DNA of 50,889 nucleotides from an uncultured Saprospiraceae bacterium (GCA_937924805.1 CALDTZ010000080.1:1-50889), one strand, 5' to 3'. Positions 35,330 through 44,120 are shown, numbered from the stretch's first letter. The notes: a model not told the origin generated them from the letters alone. Numbers and translations are program-made.

Positions 35330-35857
35330 TTAAATGATTACTTCAAGATGACTTTTAAGTAACTTTTTTGCTTTAAAATATTGGGATTTAGATGTACTTT
35401 CCTTGATGTTAAGAATTTGACCTATTTCAGCATGCGTCATCCCTTCTATTGCGAATAAATTAAATACGACTCTGTATCCATTAGGTAATTTTTGGATCAT
35501 TTTTGTGAGTGTTTGAGCATCGATACGATGTTCATTTCGTTCGTCCAATTCCATCGATAGATTGTCTTCATTTATTTCGTCAAAGCTAAATGATTGACGT
35601 TGATTTCTAAAGAACAATAGACATTCATTTACAATAATTTTGTTTGACCACGACGAAAATTGACCAAGGTTTGGATCGAATGATTTCATTCCTTGAAAAA
35701 TTTTAACTAATCCATTTTGTAAAATATCTTGAGCGTCATAGGAAGACTTAGCATACCGTAACGCAATCATATACCATGAGGTTTTGTATTCGGTATACAA
35801 TACACTTAAACTTTTTTTATCGCCTTGCCTACATTTTTGTAAGAATGTGCTGTCCAA
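35330..35857 (-). CDS. ECF-type RNA polymerase sigma-70 factor
   Basis: The product is 175 residues. Region 2 (about 10-85) includes LYTEYKTSWYMIALRYAKSS, then DAQDILQNGLVKIFQGMKSF and WSNKIIVNECLLFFRNQR. Region 4 (about 115-172) includes IQKLPNGYRVVFNLFAIEGM followed by the helix-turn-helix THAEIGQILNIKESTSKSQY. 'GYR-h-V-F-N-L-x-A-I-E-G-h-x-H-x-E-I' is the familiar Bacteroidota ECF version. Its stop is 10 bases before the next gene's ATG at 35319, so it is co-transcribed with the membrane/beta-barrel regulator and probably the RskA-like lipoprotein. It is not closely similar to the sigma factor at 12433: region 4 differs, and this one starts with ATG. Confidence 0.93.
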   Translation of the reverse strand: MDSTFLQKCRQGDKKSLSVLYTEYKTSWYMIALRYAKSSYDAQDILQNGLVKIFQGMKSFDPNLGQFSSWSNKIIVNECLLFFRNQRQSFSFDEINEDNLSMELDERNEHRIDAQTLTKMIQKLPNGYRVVFNLFAIEGMTHAEIGQILNIKESTSKSQYFKAKKLLKSHLEVII

Positions 35858-35983
35858 CGGGATTCTTTTTTATATACTATGTTTTAAAAAACGAATGGTT
35901 GCCTGAAGCCTACCTTTATTTTAAAATTTAACGTTCTTACGATCAATTCAATATAATTATCTTAGGGCAATAAATGTCAACGC

Positions 35984-37630
35984 ATGAATCGACAACTAAA
36001 CGTCAATTATATTCAACTCTTTATATTATTTAATGTTTTTAGTCTTCCAGCTATTTGTCAGATTGATTACAATACATATAAAAAACCTGGTGGTTCCATT
36101 TTTCTTGATGACGTTTTTATCCATGAAAATGGTGATAAACGAGTCTACAAAGGAGATATTATTATCAGGGATGGGATTATTGAAAAGGTTGGATTAGCAC
36201 TAAAGAAACCCTTTGATGCAATTACGTTTACCAAGGATTCTTTATTTGTTTATCCAGGATTTATTGATTTTCATTCTTTTATTAAGAACGGAGAAGAAGA
36301 ATCTTCATCAAAAAAATCAAAGGAAACAAACGTTAAGTTTCCTGGAAATCCGCCAGATGTTGTAGCAGGTATTACTCCTTGGCGGAATATGGAATCTGAT
36401 TTTGAAGGCAATGATGGTGCTATTGTAAATCTTCGAAAAGCGGGTTTTTGTATAAGCCAATTCTCCTACAGTAAAGGAATGATGCCGGGATATACATCCA
36501 TTTTTAGTTTGGGTACTAAATCGAATGGGTTGTTGGAAAGTGACAAACATTTATTTTCTCAATTTAAAGGCGCTGGGAGAAATTATCCATCTACGGTTAT
36601 TGGAATAATAGCCAAATGGAAAGATCTTTATCGCGCCGCAAAAATTGCAAACAACTATAAAAAGTCTTATGATAATTCTAAGCTTGGACTTCAGAAACCA
36701 ACTAATAATAAAACGTTAGAAGCATTGTTTCCAATCATTGACGGGGAATCAAGGGTGGTCTTTAATATGAAGAAGAAACTTGACATCTTTAGAGCCGTAG
36801 ATCTTTCAAAAGAGTTAGATTTTCCAATTACGGTTATTAATATAAAAGGAGCTAATCCAATCTTAAACGATCTTCCAATCAACACTTTTGATATGGTATT
36901 ATCATCAGATCTACCAAAGAAGAAAACGGACATTGATTCTAGTCGATTAAAAATAGATTCTGTTTATAAAGGAATGTTACAAAGACAAGAGGCTGCTATT
37001 GAAGACGCTTTTATGATGGCGGGGGAGTTAGAAAGCTTGAACAAGTCTTTTGCATTTTCAATGTCGGGTTCTGATCCCAATCAATTAAAAGCGAATTTAT
37101 TGGAAATGATTCATTATGGATTGTCTCCATCCTTTGCGTTAAAGGCATTGACCCAATTTCCTGCTGAAATGCTTGATTTAGAAGATGTTTGCGGTACTAT
37201 TACGAAAGGTAAATTGGGAAATTTGGTCTTGAGTCAAGGTGATTATTTTAGTAAAAATTCACATATTATTGGAGTTGTTATAGAAGGCGAAATTATAGAA
37301 TTTGATGGGCTTGATGAGAAAGATAAAGACAATGAGATGTTCAAAGGAAAGTGGGATTTCTTAGCCAAAACGTCCAAGCAAAAACTCGAAGGAACACTGA
37401 ATATTGAAAAAATAAATAAAGAGTTTAGTATTAAAATCGTTACCGAAGGAAATAAAAAAATGAAAGCTACCAATGTTAAAAGATCTAAAGAATCGATCCA
37501 TTTTGATTTAGAAATGGATGAACAAACGTTGAGTTTTGATCTTGTTTTTGAAAAAAATAAATATTCGGGTAAACTAACTTCAAATGGTGAAACCTATTCT
37601 TTAAAGGGAAAAAAGAAAACACCTAAATAG
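35984..37630 (+). CDS. exported amidohydrolase-fold protein lacking key metal ligands
   Basis: This 548-residue protein has a signal-like N-terminus (about 10-26, QLFILFNVFSLPAICQ). The amidohydrolase frame is visible: DIIIRDGIIEKVG (composite beta domain), VYPGFIDFHSF (where active enzymes have D-x-H-x-H) and the C-terminal DVCGTITKGKLGNLVLSQGD. The second His of the HxH pair is Phe, the following strand reads VVFNMKKKLDIFRAVDLSKE with Asn in place of the metal-binding His, and the late catalytic Asp motif is not recognisable. This suggests a pseudoenzyme or a changed active site. From about 460 an additional beta-rich domain (KQKLEGTLNIEKINKEFSIK and FDLVFEKNKYSGKLTSNGE) ends the chain. It is the first of three amidohydrolase-fold genes in a row and starts 126 bases from the divergent sigma gene. 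Confidence 0.82.
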   Translation: MNRQLNVNYIQLFILFNVFSLPAICQIDYNTYKKPGGSIFLDDVFIHENGDKRVYKGDIIIRDGIIEKVGLALKKPFDAITFTKDSLFVYPGFIDFHSFIKNGEEESSSKKSKETNVKFPGNPPDVVAGITPWRNMESDFEGNDGAIVNLRKAGFCISQFSYSKGMMPGYTSIFSLGTKSNGLLESDKHLFSQFKGAGRNYPSTVIGIIAKWKDLYRAAKIANNYKKSYDNSKLGLQKPTNNKTLEALFPIIDGESRVVFNMKKKLDIFRAVDLSKELDFPITVINIKGANPILNDLPINTFDMVLSSDLPKKKTDIDSSRLKIDSVYKGMLQRQEAAIEDAFMMAGELESLNKSFAFSMSGSDPNQLKANLLEMIHYGLSPSFALKALTQFPAEMLDLEDVCGTITKGKLGNLVLSQGDYFSKNSHIIGVVIEGEIIEFDGLDEKDKDNEMFKGKWDFLAKTSKQKLEGTLNIEKINKEFSIKIVTEGNKKMKATNVKRSKESIHFDLEMDEQTLSFDLVFEKNKYSGKLTSNGETYSLKGKKKTPK

Positions 37631-37688
37631 TCGATATTCTGAGTGTCGATAAAAGCCATTCATTGAAATATTCAAATAATGATAATTC

Positions 37689-39017
37689 ATGTTTATGATC
37701 TATAAAATATTCGCGTTCTGTTTACTTTACTTTTGTTCGCATTCGATTGTTGCACAAGAGGCTATACTAATTAAGAATGCCACTTTACTAACCATTACGG
37801 ATGGTGTAAAAGAAGACACAGATATCTTGTTGAAAAATGGAAAAATTGAGTCTATCGGAGAAAATTTATCCTATGGCGGTGCAACTGAAATTGATGCTAC
37901 AGGTAAATTTGTAATGCCAGGGATTGTTGACGCTCATAGTCATGTTGGAATTGATGCCGTAAATGAAGCAACAAACCCGGTAACTGCAGAGGTGTTTGTT
38001 GGAGATGCGATTAATCCATATCAAGTTGCTATTTATCGTGCTCTAGCAGGTGGAGTTACCGTTTCTCACGCGATGCATGGATCTGCAAATGCGATTGGTG
38101 GTCAATGTGAAACCATGAAGCATCGTTATGGAGCTTTAAATCCTGCAGCATTAAAAATGGAAGGAGCTCCAAGAACTATAAAATTTGCACTTGGAGAAAA
38201 CCCAATGAGGGTCCATGGAGAAAATAAAAAAGTAGCTCCGGCTTCTCGGATGGGTATGGAGCAGACTTTTAGACGAGCATTTGCTGAAGCTAAAATTTAT
38301 ACGTCTGAAATGGAAGCATTTAAAGCTGGCAAATCAAAAAAAGCTCCTCTTTACAGTCTTCGATCAGAAACCTTAATGGATATTATTAATGGTGATATTA
38401 TCATCCATTGCCATTCTTATAGAGCTGACGAAATCTTGATGCTAATGAAAGTATTGGAAGATTATGGTATTGAAAAAATATGTTTTCAGCACGTGAATGA
38501 AGGATTTAAAATTGCTCCCGAGTTAGCTGCATTTGGAGCTTATGCATCCGTATTCTCAGATTGGTGGGCCTATAAATTTGAAGTGTATTATTCAACAGCC
38601 TATAATGCGGCAATATTAACTAGAAATGGAGTCATTACCTCAATCAATTCTGACGACCGTGAATTAATGCGTCATTTATATCATGAAGCATCGAAAACTC
38701 AAAGGTATGGAAACTTAACAGATAATGAAGCACTTAGGCTTATTACCATAAATCCAGCTATTCAATTAGGTATTGAAAAAAGAGTGGGAAGTCTAGAAAA
38801 AGGGAAAGATGCAGATGTTGTAATTTTTGAAGGGCATCCATTGTCTATTTATTGTAAGCCGATAATGACCATCGTTGATGGTGTTATCTGTTTCGATTAT
38901 GTAAATGATCCAAGTGATATGAGATTAGATATTGATCCAAGTGAGGAGTTACCTGCTTTCTACGAGCAAGATCATGATCATGAAGATAGCTGTATGGAAG
39001 GCGTCCATTTGCATTAA
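37689..39017 (+). CDS. exported amidohydrolase (imidazolonepropionase/prolidase-like)
   Basis: This 442-residue protein has a signal peptide (about 4-22, ending HSIVAQE); an ATG two codons in (37695) is an equally possible start. The metal-binding residues are all present: HxH in IVDAHSHVG, His in IIIHCHSYRADEI, His in CFQHVNEG and the catalytic Asp in ITSINSDDREL. HGSANAIGGQ follows a beta-strand as in imidazolonepropionase-like amidohydrolases of Bacteroidota, and GSLEKGKDADVVIFEGHPLS is the usual C-terminal strand. The substrate could be a cyclic amide, dipeptide or related compound; it cannot be read from sequence. The end is His/Asp-rich (EQDHDHEDSCMEGVHLH), an odd tail that could also bind metal. 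It lies between two degenerate homologues. Confidence 0.88.
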   Translation: MFMIYKIFAFCLLYFCSHSIVAQEAILIKNATLLTITDGVKEDTDILLKNGKIESIGENLSYGGATEIDATGKFVMPGIVDAHSHVGIDAVNEATNPVTAEVFVGDAINPYQVAIYRALAGGVTVSHAMHGSANAIGGQCETMKHRYGALNPAALKMEGAPRTIKFALGENPMRVHGENKKVAPASRMGMEQTFRRAFAEAKIYTSEMEAFKAGKSKKAPLYSLRSETLMDIINGDIIIHCHSYRADEILMLMKVLEDYGIEKICFQHVNEGFKIAPELAAFGAYASVFSDWWAYKFEVYYSTAYNAAILTRNGVITSINSDDRELMRHLYHEASKTQRYGNLTDNEALRLITINPAIQLGIEKRVGSLEKGKDADVVIFEGHPLSIYCKPIMTIVDGVICFDYVNDPSDMRLDIDPSEELPAFYEQDHDHEDSCMEGVHLH

Positions 39018-39032
39018 CTACCTAAAATAATA

Positions 39033-40349
39033 ATGATGAAAATTCTTATGATATCGATATATAAAACATTATTGCTGTGCTTTTTTCTTTGTCTTGCTAC
39101 ATTTGGCTTAAGCCAAATGGTCGAAAAGTCTACCGCTGGGCCTTTCTTACTTAAAAATGGAACTATACATACGATTACAAATGGGATAGTAAAAGGAGAT
39201 CTTTTAATAGAGGGTATGAAGATTAAATCTATAGGGACTAATCTTGAATCTGATGAAGCAAAAATATTGGATTGTACAGATTTACATATTTATCCTGGAA
39301 TGATTGATGGTGGAACGACGCTAGGTTTATCTGAAATTAGTTCTATTTCATTAACAAAGGATTATAATGAGCCTGGTGATTTTACGCCTCATATGGAGGC
39401 ATTAACGGCCGTCAATCCCAATTCTGTAAATATTCCTGTAACACGGACAAATGGAGTAACAACGGTTTTAAGTGTCCCATCTGGCGGATTATTTCCGGGT
39501 AGAGCAGCTTTGATTCATCTTCATGGATACACACCTCAACAAATGTTTGCCGGGTTTAAAAGTCATGTATTAAAATTTCCTTCTTCAGGGAAAAAACATC
39601 GTTGGGATCGAAGAAAACCGGAAGAGATTAAAAAAGACTATAAAGATCAACAGAAGAAATTAAATGATTTTTGGAAAAGTGCAGTTCAATTCTCAAAAAT
39701 TGATTCTGCAGCAAATAAGCAGGGTAAAATTTTGAATTCATATAACCCACAGTTAGCAAGTCTTTCTGACGTAGTTAAAGGTGAAGCGCCATTGATTATC
39801 GATGTAAATAAGAAAGATGATATTTTGGTTGCGATTGATTTTGTTACAAGGAATAAAATTCAAGCAATTTTTTCAGGTGTTTCAGAAGGCTATTTAATCG
39901 CGGATAGTCTAGTAAAGTATGATATACCTGTTATTGTAGGCCCTATTTTGAGTCTGCCTTCAAGAACGTCAGATCGATTTGATGTTGCCTACAAAAATGC
40001 GGGTGAATTATTGAAAGCTGGTGTTAAACTTTGCATCAAAACAAATGAGAATGAAAATGTTCGTAATCTACCATTCAATGCTGGGTTTGCAGCAAATTAT
40101 GGAATGGGAACGGATGAGGCTATGAAAGCAATTACGATAAATGCTGCAGAAATATTTGGATTAGAAAAAGAAATAGGTAGTCTTGAAAACGGTAAAAAGG
40201 CAAATCTTTATATTTGTGATGGAGATCCTTTTGAAATGAAAACAAGCATTACGCATTTATTTATAAATGGATTTAATGTACCTATCGAAAATAGACACAC
40301 GTTACTACATGATGAATTTTTAGAAAGATCTCCAGGATTACAAAAATAA
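39033..40349 (+). CDS. exported amidohydrolase-fold protein, HxH lost
   Basis: The product is 438 residues. A signal peptide spans about residues 10-27 (KTLLLCFFLCLATFGLSQ). The frame is like its two neighbours: FLLKNGTIHTITNGIVKGDL, IYPGMIDGGTTLGLSEI, SVPSGGLFPGRAALIHLHGY, PLIIDVNKKDDILVAIDFV, and GSLENGKKANLYICDGDPFE. Where active enzymes have D-A-H-x-H, this protein has D-G-G-T-T, and the next metal His is Asp in IIDVNKKDD; no catalytic Asp-Asp motif is recognisable (TNENENVRNLPF). It is therefore likely non-catalytic or uses a different chemistry. It could pair with the intact enzyme encoded 15 bases upstream. The stop is one base before the ATPase ATG at 40351, so it is co-transcribed with the transporter genes. 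Confidence 0.82.
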   Translation: MMKILMISIYKTLLLCFFLCLATFGLSQMVEKSTAGPFLLKNGTIHTITNGIVKGDLLIEGMKIKSIGTNLESDEAKILDCTDLHIYPGMIDGGTTLGLSEISSISLTKDYNEPGDFTPHMEALTAVNPNSVNIPVTRTNGVTTVLSVPSGGLFPGRAALIHLHGYTPQQMFAGFKSHVLKFPSSGKKHRWDRRKPEEIKKDYKDQQKKLNDFWKSAVQFSKIDSAANKQGKILNSYNPQLASLSDVVKGEAPLIIDVNKKDDILVAIDFVTRNKIQAIFSGVSEGYLIADSLVKYDIPVIVGPILSLPSRTSDRFDVAYKNAGELLKAGVKLCIKTNENENVRNLPFNAGFAANYGMGTDEAMKAITINAAEIFGLEKEIGSLENGKKANLYICDGDPFEMKTSITHLFINGFNVPIENRHTLLHDEFLERSPGLQK

Positions 40350-40350
40350 T

Positions 40351-40983
40351 ATGATTAAAACAGATAACCTTTCTAAAAAATACAATGAGTCTACGACCAT
40401 TCAGTTTCCAGATATGGAAATTAATAAAGGAGAAAGTGTATTGATTTTGGGAAATTCAGGTGTTGGGAAATCAACGCTATTACATATGTTGGCAGGCATC
40501 CTTAAACCATCAAAGGGTTCTATTCATATCAATGACCAGAATTTATATCAATTGTCAGGAGGAAAATTGGACGAATTTAGAGGAAAAAATATCGGTGTTG
40601 TTTTTCAGAATCCTCATTTTATACAATCTATAACAGCAAAAGAAAATATAAAATTAGCGCAAAAAATAAGTTTGGGCCACCATGATGATAAAGTTATTGA
40701 CAATCTCTTTGAGCGACTAAATATAGATCACCGAAAAACTGTTTTGCCGTTTCAAATGAGTCAAGGAGAGCGGCAAAGATTGGCTATAATTCGAGGATTT
40801 GTAAGTCAACCTTCGATTCTGTTAGCAGATGAACCAACATCAGCTCTGGATGATGAAAATTGTGAAGTTGTCATTAATCTTTTGAAGGAGCAAGCTCAAA
40901 TTTTTAAAACGAGTTTGCTCATAGTAACGCATGATAGTAGACTTAGAAATTATTTTTCAACCACCATTTCTTTAAAAAATTAA
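40351..40983 (+). CDS. ABC transporter ATP-binding protein (LolD/MacB type)
   Basis: The product is 210 residues, a single ABC ATPase domain. Walker A is GNSGVGKST (34-42), the Q-loop is VVFQNPHFIQSI, the signature is MSQGERQRLAI (variant of LSGGQ), Walker B is SILLADEPTSALD, and the H-loop is IVTHDSRL. Its closest type is LolD/MacB/YknY, which partners with FtsX-like permeases. It is flanked by an amidohydrolase-fold gene (1-base gap) and the FtsX permease (2-base gap), so it is part of that transporter. Known LolD-like ATPases drive lipoprotein release, efflux or peptide transport by mechanotransmission and not by substrate tunnelling. The role with this permease is discussed under the permease entry. 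Confidence 0.93.
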   Translation: MIKTDNLSKKYNESTTIQFPDMEINKGESVLILGNSGVGKSTLLHMLAGILKPSKGSIHINDQNLYQLSGGKLDEFRGKNIGVVFQNPHFIQSITAKENIKLAQKISLGHHDDKVIDNLFERLNIDHRKTVLPFQMSQGERQRLAIIRGFVSQPSILLADEPTSALDDENCEVVINLLKEQAQIFKTSLLIVTHDSRLRNYFSTTISLKN

Positions 40984-40985
40984 TT

Positions 40986-42305
40986 ATGTTGACTTGGTTG
41001 AAATTGGCTTGGAAAAATACAATTAGTAACCCACTAGGATTATTGTTGAATCTTTTGTTATTCGCTTTAAGTGTAGGATTATTATATTTCTTATTGGTGA
41101 TCAATGATCAGTTAAAGCAAAAATTTGAAAATAATCTTGCGGAAATTGATTTAGTTATAGGAGCGAAAGGTAGTGCATTGCAGATGATTTTATGTAATAT
41201 GTACCATGTGGATGCCCCTACAGGTAATATCAAAATTAGTGATGTTAAACCTTTTTTAAACCCTAATTATCCTTTAATTAAAGAGAGTGTTCCTCTTTCA
41301 TTAGGTGATAACTATCAAGGGTATAGAATTGTGGGAACAGAAACATCTATCCTTAATTTTTATCAAGCTAAAGTAGGGAAGGGGAATGTTTGGACAAATG
41401 CAAATCAGGCAGTCATTGGTGCGAATGTCCATAAGAAATTAGGTCTTAATATTGGAGATACTTTTAAATCATCGCATGGCTTTAATCAGGAAGATGACTT
41501 AGAACATGATCATGGAAGTATTCAAGTAGTAGGTATTCTAGAAGATGCTGGAAGTGTAATCGACCAATTGATTTTAACGGATACAAAAACGGTATGGGAG
41601 GTACATAATCATCAAGAATCCGAAGAAGATCACTCAGGACATGATCACTCAGGACATGATCATTCAGGACATGACCACGCAGGACATGACCATCATCATA
41701 AAAAACCTCCATCACCCTCACTTAGTAGGGCAGATTTGATTGAATCAGAGGATCAGGAGATTACAAGTTTGTTGGTTCGATACAAGAACAAAAAAAGTTT
41801 TCAAAGTTTAAGTTTACCTAGAAATATTAATGCTAATACAAATTTACAAGCAGTTTCGCCAGCCATAACAATTAATATGTTATATGATCGAATGGGCATA
41901 GGAACAAGAGCTTTGCAGTTGCTAGCAATCCTCATCGCAGTCGTTTCAGCATTAAGTATTTTTATTTCTTTATTTAATGCATTGAGAGCAAGGAAATATG
42001 AATTAGCAATATTAAGGGTAAACGGTGCAAAACCTTCTGGGATCTTTTCTTTGATTTGTTTTGAAGGACTGATAATATCATTTTTAGGATTTTTAGTAGG
42101 AATTTTAATCAGTTATATCGTGTTATTTTCATTTGCAGACCAACTGTCCGAGAAGTATAATTACCCATTTGATATGTTCATGATTCATCCGAGTATTTAC
42201 TGGTTATTTATTGGTTCAATCACGATTGGGTTAATAGCAGCTTTATTGCCAGCCATAAAAGCATATAGAATAAATATTCATGACATTCTCAGTAAGAGTC
42301 AATAA
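40986..42305 (+). CDS. FtsX-like ABC permease with a histidine-rich extracytoplasmic loop
   Basis: This 439-residue permease has an N-terminal helix (about 20-40, LLNLLLFALSVGLLYFLLVI), an extracytoplasmic domain (about 45-300) and three C-terminal helices (about 305-430). ALRARKYELAILRVNGAKPS is the conserved FtsX coupling loop. The loop at about 207-238 is His-rich: four 15-base units encode H-S-G-H-D and similar, about a dozen His in 32 residues, preceded by EHDHGS at 173. Such segments bind zinc, nickel or copper. An FtsX permease, a LolD-like ATPase and a DUF3299-like protein occur together in the zinc-responsive PA4063-PA4066 genes of Pseudomonas aeruginosa, so a metal-linked role is likely. 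I have not confirmed homology by search. Confidence 0.88.
   Translation: MLTWLKLAWKNTISNPLGLLLNLLLFALSVGLLYFLLVINDQLKQKFENNLAEIDLVIGAKGSALQMILCNMYHVDAPTGNIKISDVKPFLNPNYPLIKESVPLSLGDNYQGYRIVGTETSILNFYQAKVGKGNVWTNANQAVIGANVHKKLGLNIGDTFKSSHGFNQEDDLEHDHGSIQVVGILEDAGSVIDQLILTDTKTVWEVHNHQESEEDHSGHDHSGHDHSGHDHAGHDHHHKKPPSPSLSRADLIESEDQEITSLLVRYKNKKSFQSLSLPRNINANTNLQAVSPAITINMLYDRMGIGTRALQLLAILIAVVSALSIFISLFNALRARKYELAILRVNGAKPSGIFSLICFEGLIISFLGFLVGILISYIVLFSFADQLSEKYNYPFDMFMIHPSIYWLFIGSITIGLIAALLPAIKAYRINIHDILSKSQ
41628..41687 (+). repeat. four tandem 15-base units encoding the His-rich loop
   Basis: Four copies of GATCACTCAGGACAT (41628-41642, 41643-41657, 41658-41672, 41673-41687), the last two with one and two base changes, then CATCATCAT. 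Each unit encodes D-H-S/A-G-H in frame. The near-identical copies suggest recent slippage, so the length of the metal-binding loop may vary between strains. Confidence 0.9.
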
Positions 42306-42387
42306 TTTATTTCTTAATAACAAAAGTTAACGTCCCTTTAATATTATGTTCAAGAAATTCTATCGTTATTTGAATTAAATTTTTACT

Positions 42388-42828
42388 ATGAAGATTTTTG
42401 TATCGTTATTTATTGTAGGTGTTGTTTTCTTTTCAGGAAATAAGGCGACTGCCCAAGAAAATAGTTGGAAAACGCTATCGAAGATTACGTACAAGAAAGA
42501 GATGGATGAAATTCTAGGATTCAAGGTAGATGTACCTGTCTTTAGCGAGGATGTAAAGTCGTTGGATGGAAAAGAAATTACACTGAAAGGATACATCATT
42601 CCTGTAGAAGGATATAAGTCGCATAAGGAATTTATTTTTTCAGCTTATCCTTACAATATGTGTTTCTTCTGCGGAGGTGCTGGTCCTGAAACCGTGATCG
42701 AAGTTGAGTCAATTGAACCTGTAAAATATGTTGCAGAGCAGATTGTAATAAAAGGTAAATTGCGCTTAAATGATACTGATATTAATAGTTTGATGTACCT
42801 GTTGACAGATGTTTCTCAAGTGAAATAA
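42388..42828 (+). CDS. DUF3299-like exported protein
   Basis: The product is 146 residues. A signal peptide covers about 1-23 (MKIFVSLFIVGVVFFSGNKA followed by TAQ). The core, SLDGKEITLKGYIIPVEGY and YNMCFFCGGAGPETVIEVES, resembles DUF3299 proteins, which have a 'G-K-x-V-x-h-x-G-y-h-h-P' strand and a Cys-containing signature; here the pair Cys-F-F-Cys-G-G could bind a metal or form a disulfide. DUF3299 genes occur beside LolD/FtsX-type genes in Zur-regulated loci of other phyla, which agrees with the His-rich permease 82 bases upstream. The 3' end overlaps the convergent histidine kinase gene by 47 bases. The function of the family is not established; metal binding is inference. Confidence 0.72.
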   Translation: MKIFVSLFIVGVVFFSGNKATAQENSWKTLSKITYKKEMDEILGFKVDVPVFSEDVKSLDGKEITLKGYIIPVEGYKSHKEFIFSAYPYNMCFFCGGAGPETVIEVESIEPVKYVAEQIVIKGKLRLNDTDINSLMYLLTDVSQVK

Positions 42829-44086
42829 CTGGAACTTCTTTTTTAAGCGGAATTTTTATACTAAGGATATTTCCATCTTTGATATTAGAAATACTTTTCA
42901 CCTTTCCATTAATTGAGTTGACTCTTTCTCTTACCGCTATCAGTCCTAGTTTTGTTTCGTTTTTTACTTCCTCTGTAAAGTCAAACAATAACCCATCATC
43001 ATATATTTGAACATAAACGAATTGACCTTTTTGTTTTATACTTAACTCACAATAACTGGCTTGAGAATGTTTCGTTGTGTTTTCTACACATTCTTGAATA
43101 ATCCTATAAATTTGAGTTGTTATAAAAGGATCAAAAAGAGTGTTTATTTGTTTGTCAATCTCAACATGAAGCCTTAATGAATGATAAGGTAGAAGGTTTT
43201 CTATATATTTTTCAATGGCAATTTTTAATCCTTCTTTTTCAAGTATTCTTGGGTTTAGATTAAGGGTTATTTTTCTTAGATCTTCAATAATTTTGGTAAG
43301 AAAAATGGCAGTACTATCACTTTTTGCTAATCCACTAAAATTTTTCAAAACGATCAGATTCTGTCCTAATCCTTCATGGATTTCCATTGCTAATCTTTTA
43401 CGTTCATTTTCCTGTACACTTAGGATTACTTCATTTGCTTTTCTTAATTTTTTAATGGTTGCACTATGCGCTTGATCAGATTCCTTGTATAAATTTAAAA
43501 CTAAAAAATTTCGATTTATTAATGTGAAAAAGGAAACCAACGTAGCTGATGCAGCTATTCCAAAGAATAAATATCGATCAAATAGGTAAGACCCCTCAGG
43601 GAAAATAGGTGGGTAATTTATAATATAGATACTGGTAAAAGTAAATAATACTATATAGTAAGAAACACCAAGTACAATTTTGTTCTTGTTGCTTTCTACC
43701 AAAATTAAAAGCATCATAAAAGTTATGAGCATATATTCACTTCCCGTTTCGAGTCCAAATAGTATTGAATTTAAGATAAAACAATAAGGATAGAACACTA
43801 GAAATATGATCTTAGCTAAATCATGATAACGACTCGAATTAGCGATATATGTTATAGCAGGAATAATAAAAAACAGGAAAGTAATAAGAAAATCTAAATA
43901 GGCGCCACAAAAGAAATAAATCAAGCACATTGGTAGAGATACGAATATGGCTATCAGAGATATTTGATTTATATAATATCTGTTATTTTCGACCGAACTA
44001 TTTAAGTTTGATTTGTCGATACCTCGATATATTATACCTTCAATATATTGTCGAAGTTTTCCCCCCTTGAATTTATAGGCTAACAC
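42782..44086 (-). CDS. membrane histidine kinase (NarX/DesK-type HisKA_3)
   Basis: This 434-residue protein has six or so membrane helices (about 40-195) and a cytoplasmic kinase. The phosphorylated histidine is His237 in ENERKRLAMEIHEGLGQN, the HisKA_3 signature. The ATP-binding HATPase_c domain (about 315-420) has N-box EN336 in IIQECVENTTKHS; the G1 region reads IYDDGLLFDF, where D-N-G-x-G is usual, and the late box is LGLIAVRERVNSING. The missing Gly in G1 may lower activity, though HisKA_3 kinases tolerate variation there. A LuxR/NarL-type response regulator is expected as partner but none is encoded in this window. The 3' end overlaps the DUF3299-like gene on the other strand. A 22-base palindrome sits 35 bases upstream of the start. 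Confidence 0.85.
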   Translation of the reverse strand: MLAYKFKGGKLRQYIEGIIYRGIDKSNLNSSVENNRYYINQISLIAIFVSLPMCLIYFFCGAYLDFLITFLFFIIPAITYIANSSRYHDLAKIIFLVFYPYCFILNSILFGLETGSEYMLITFMMLLILVESNKNKIVLGVSYYIVLFTFTSIYIINYPPIFPEGSYLFDRYLFFGIAASATLVSFFTLINRNFLVLNLYKESDQAHSATIKKLRKANEVILSVQENERKRLAMEIHEGLGQNLIVLKNFSGLAKSDSTAIFLTKIIEDLRKITLNLNPRILEKEGLKIAIEKYIENLLPYHSLRLHVEIDKQINTLFDPFITTQIYRIIQECVENTTKHSQASYCELSIKQKGQFVYVQIYDDGLLFDFTEEVKNETKLGLIAVRERVNSINGKVKSISNIKDGNILSIKIPLKKEVPVISLEKHLSTGTSNY

Positions 44087-44120
44087 TTTTAATAAATACC
44101 TGTTTTGATTTTTGTGCAGG

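Noticed and set aside
36317..37473. Minus-strand open frames opposite the first amidohydrolase-fold gene
   Set aside because: No domains or start context; the plus-strand gene has signal peptide and recognisable fold.
41482..41721. Minus-strand open frame over the His-rich repeat
   Set aside because: It reads the tandem repeat backwards and has no independent support.
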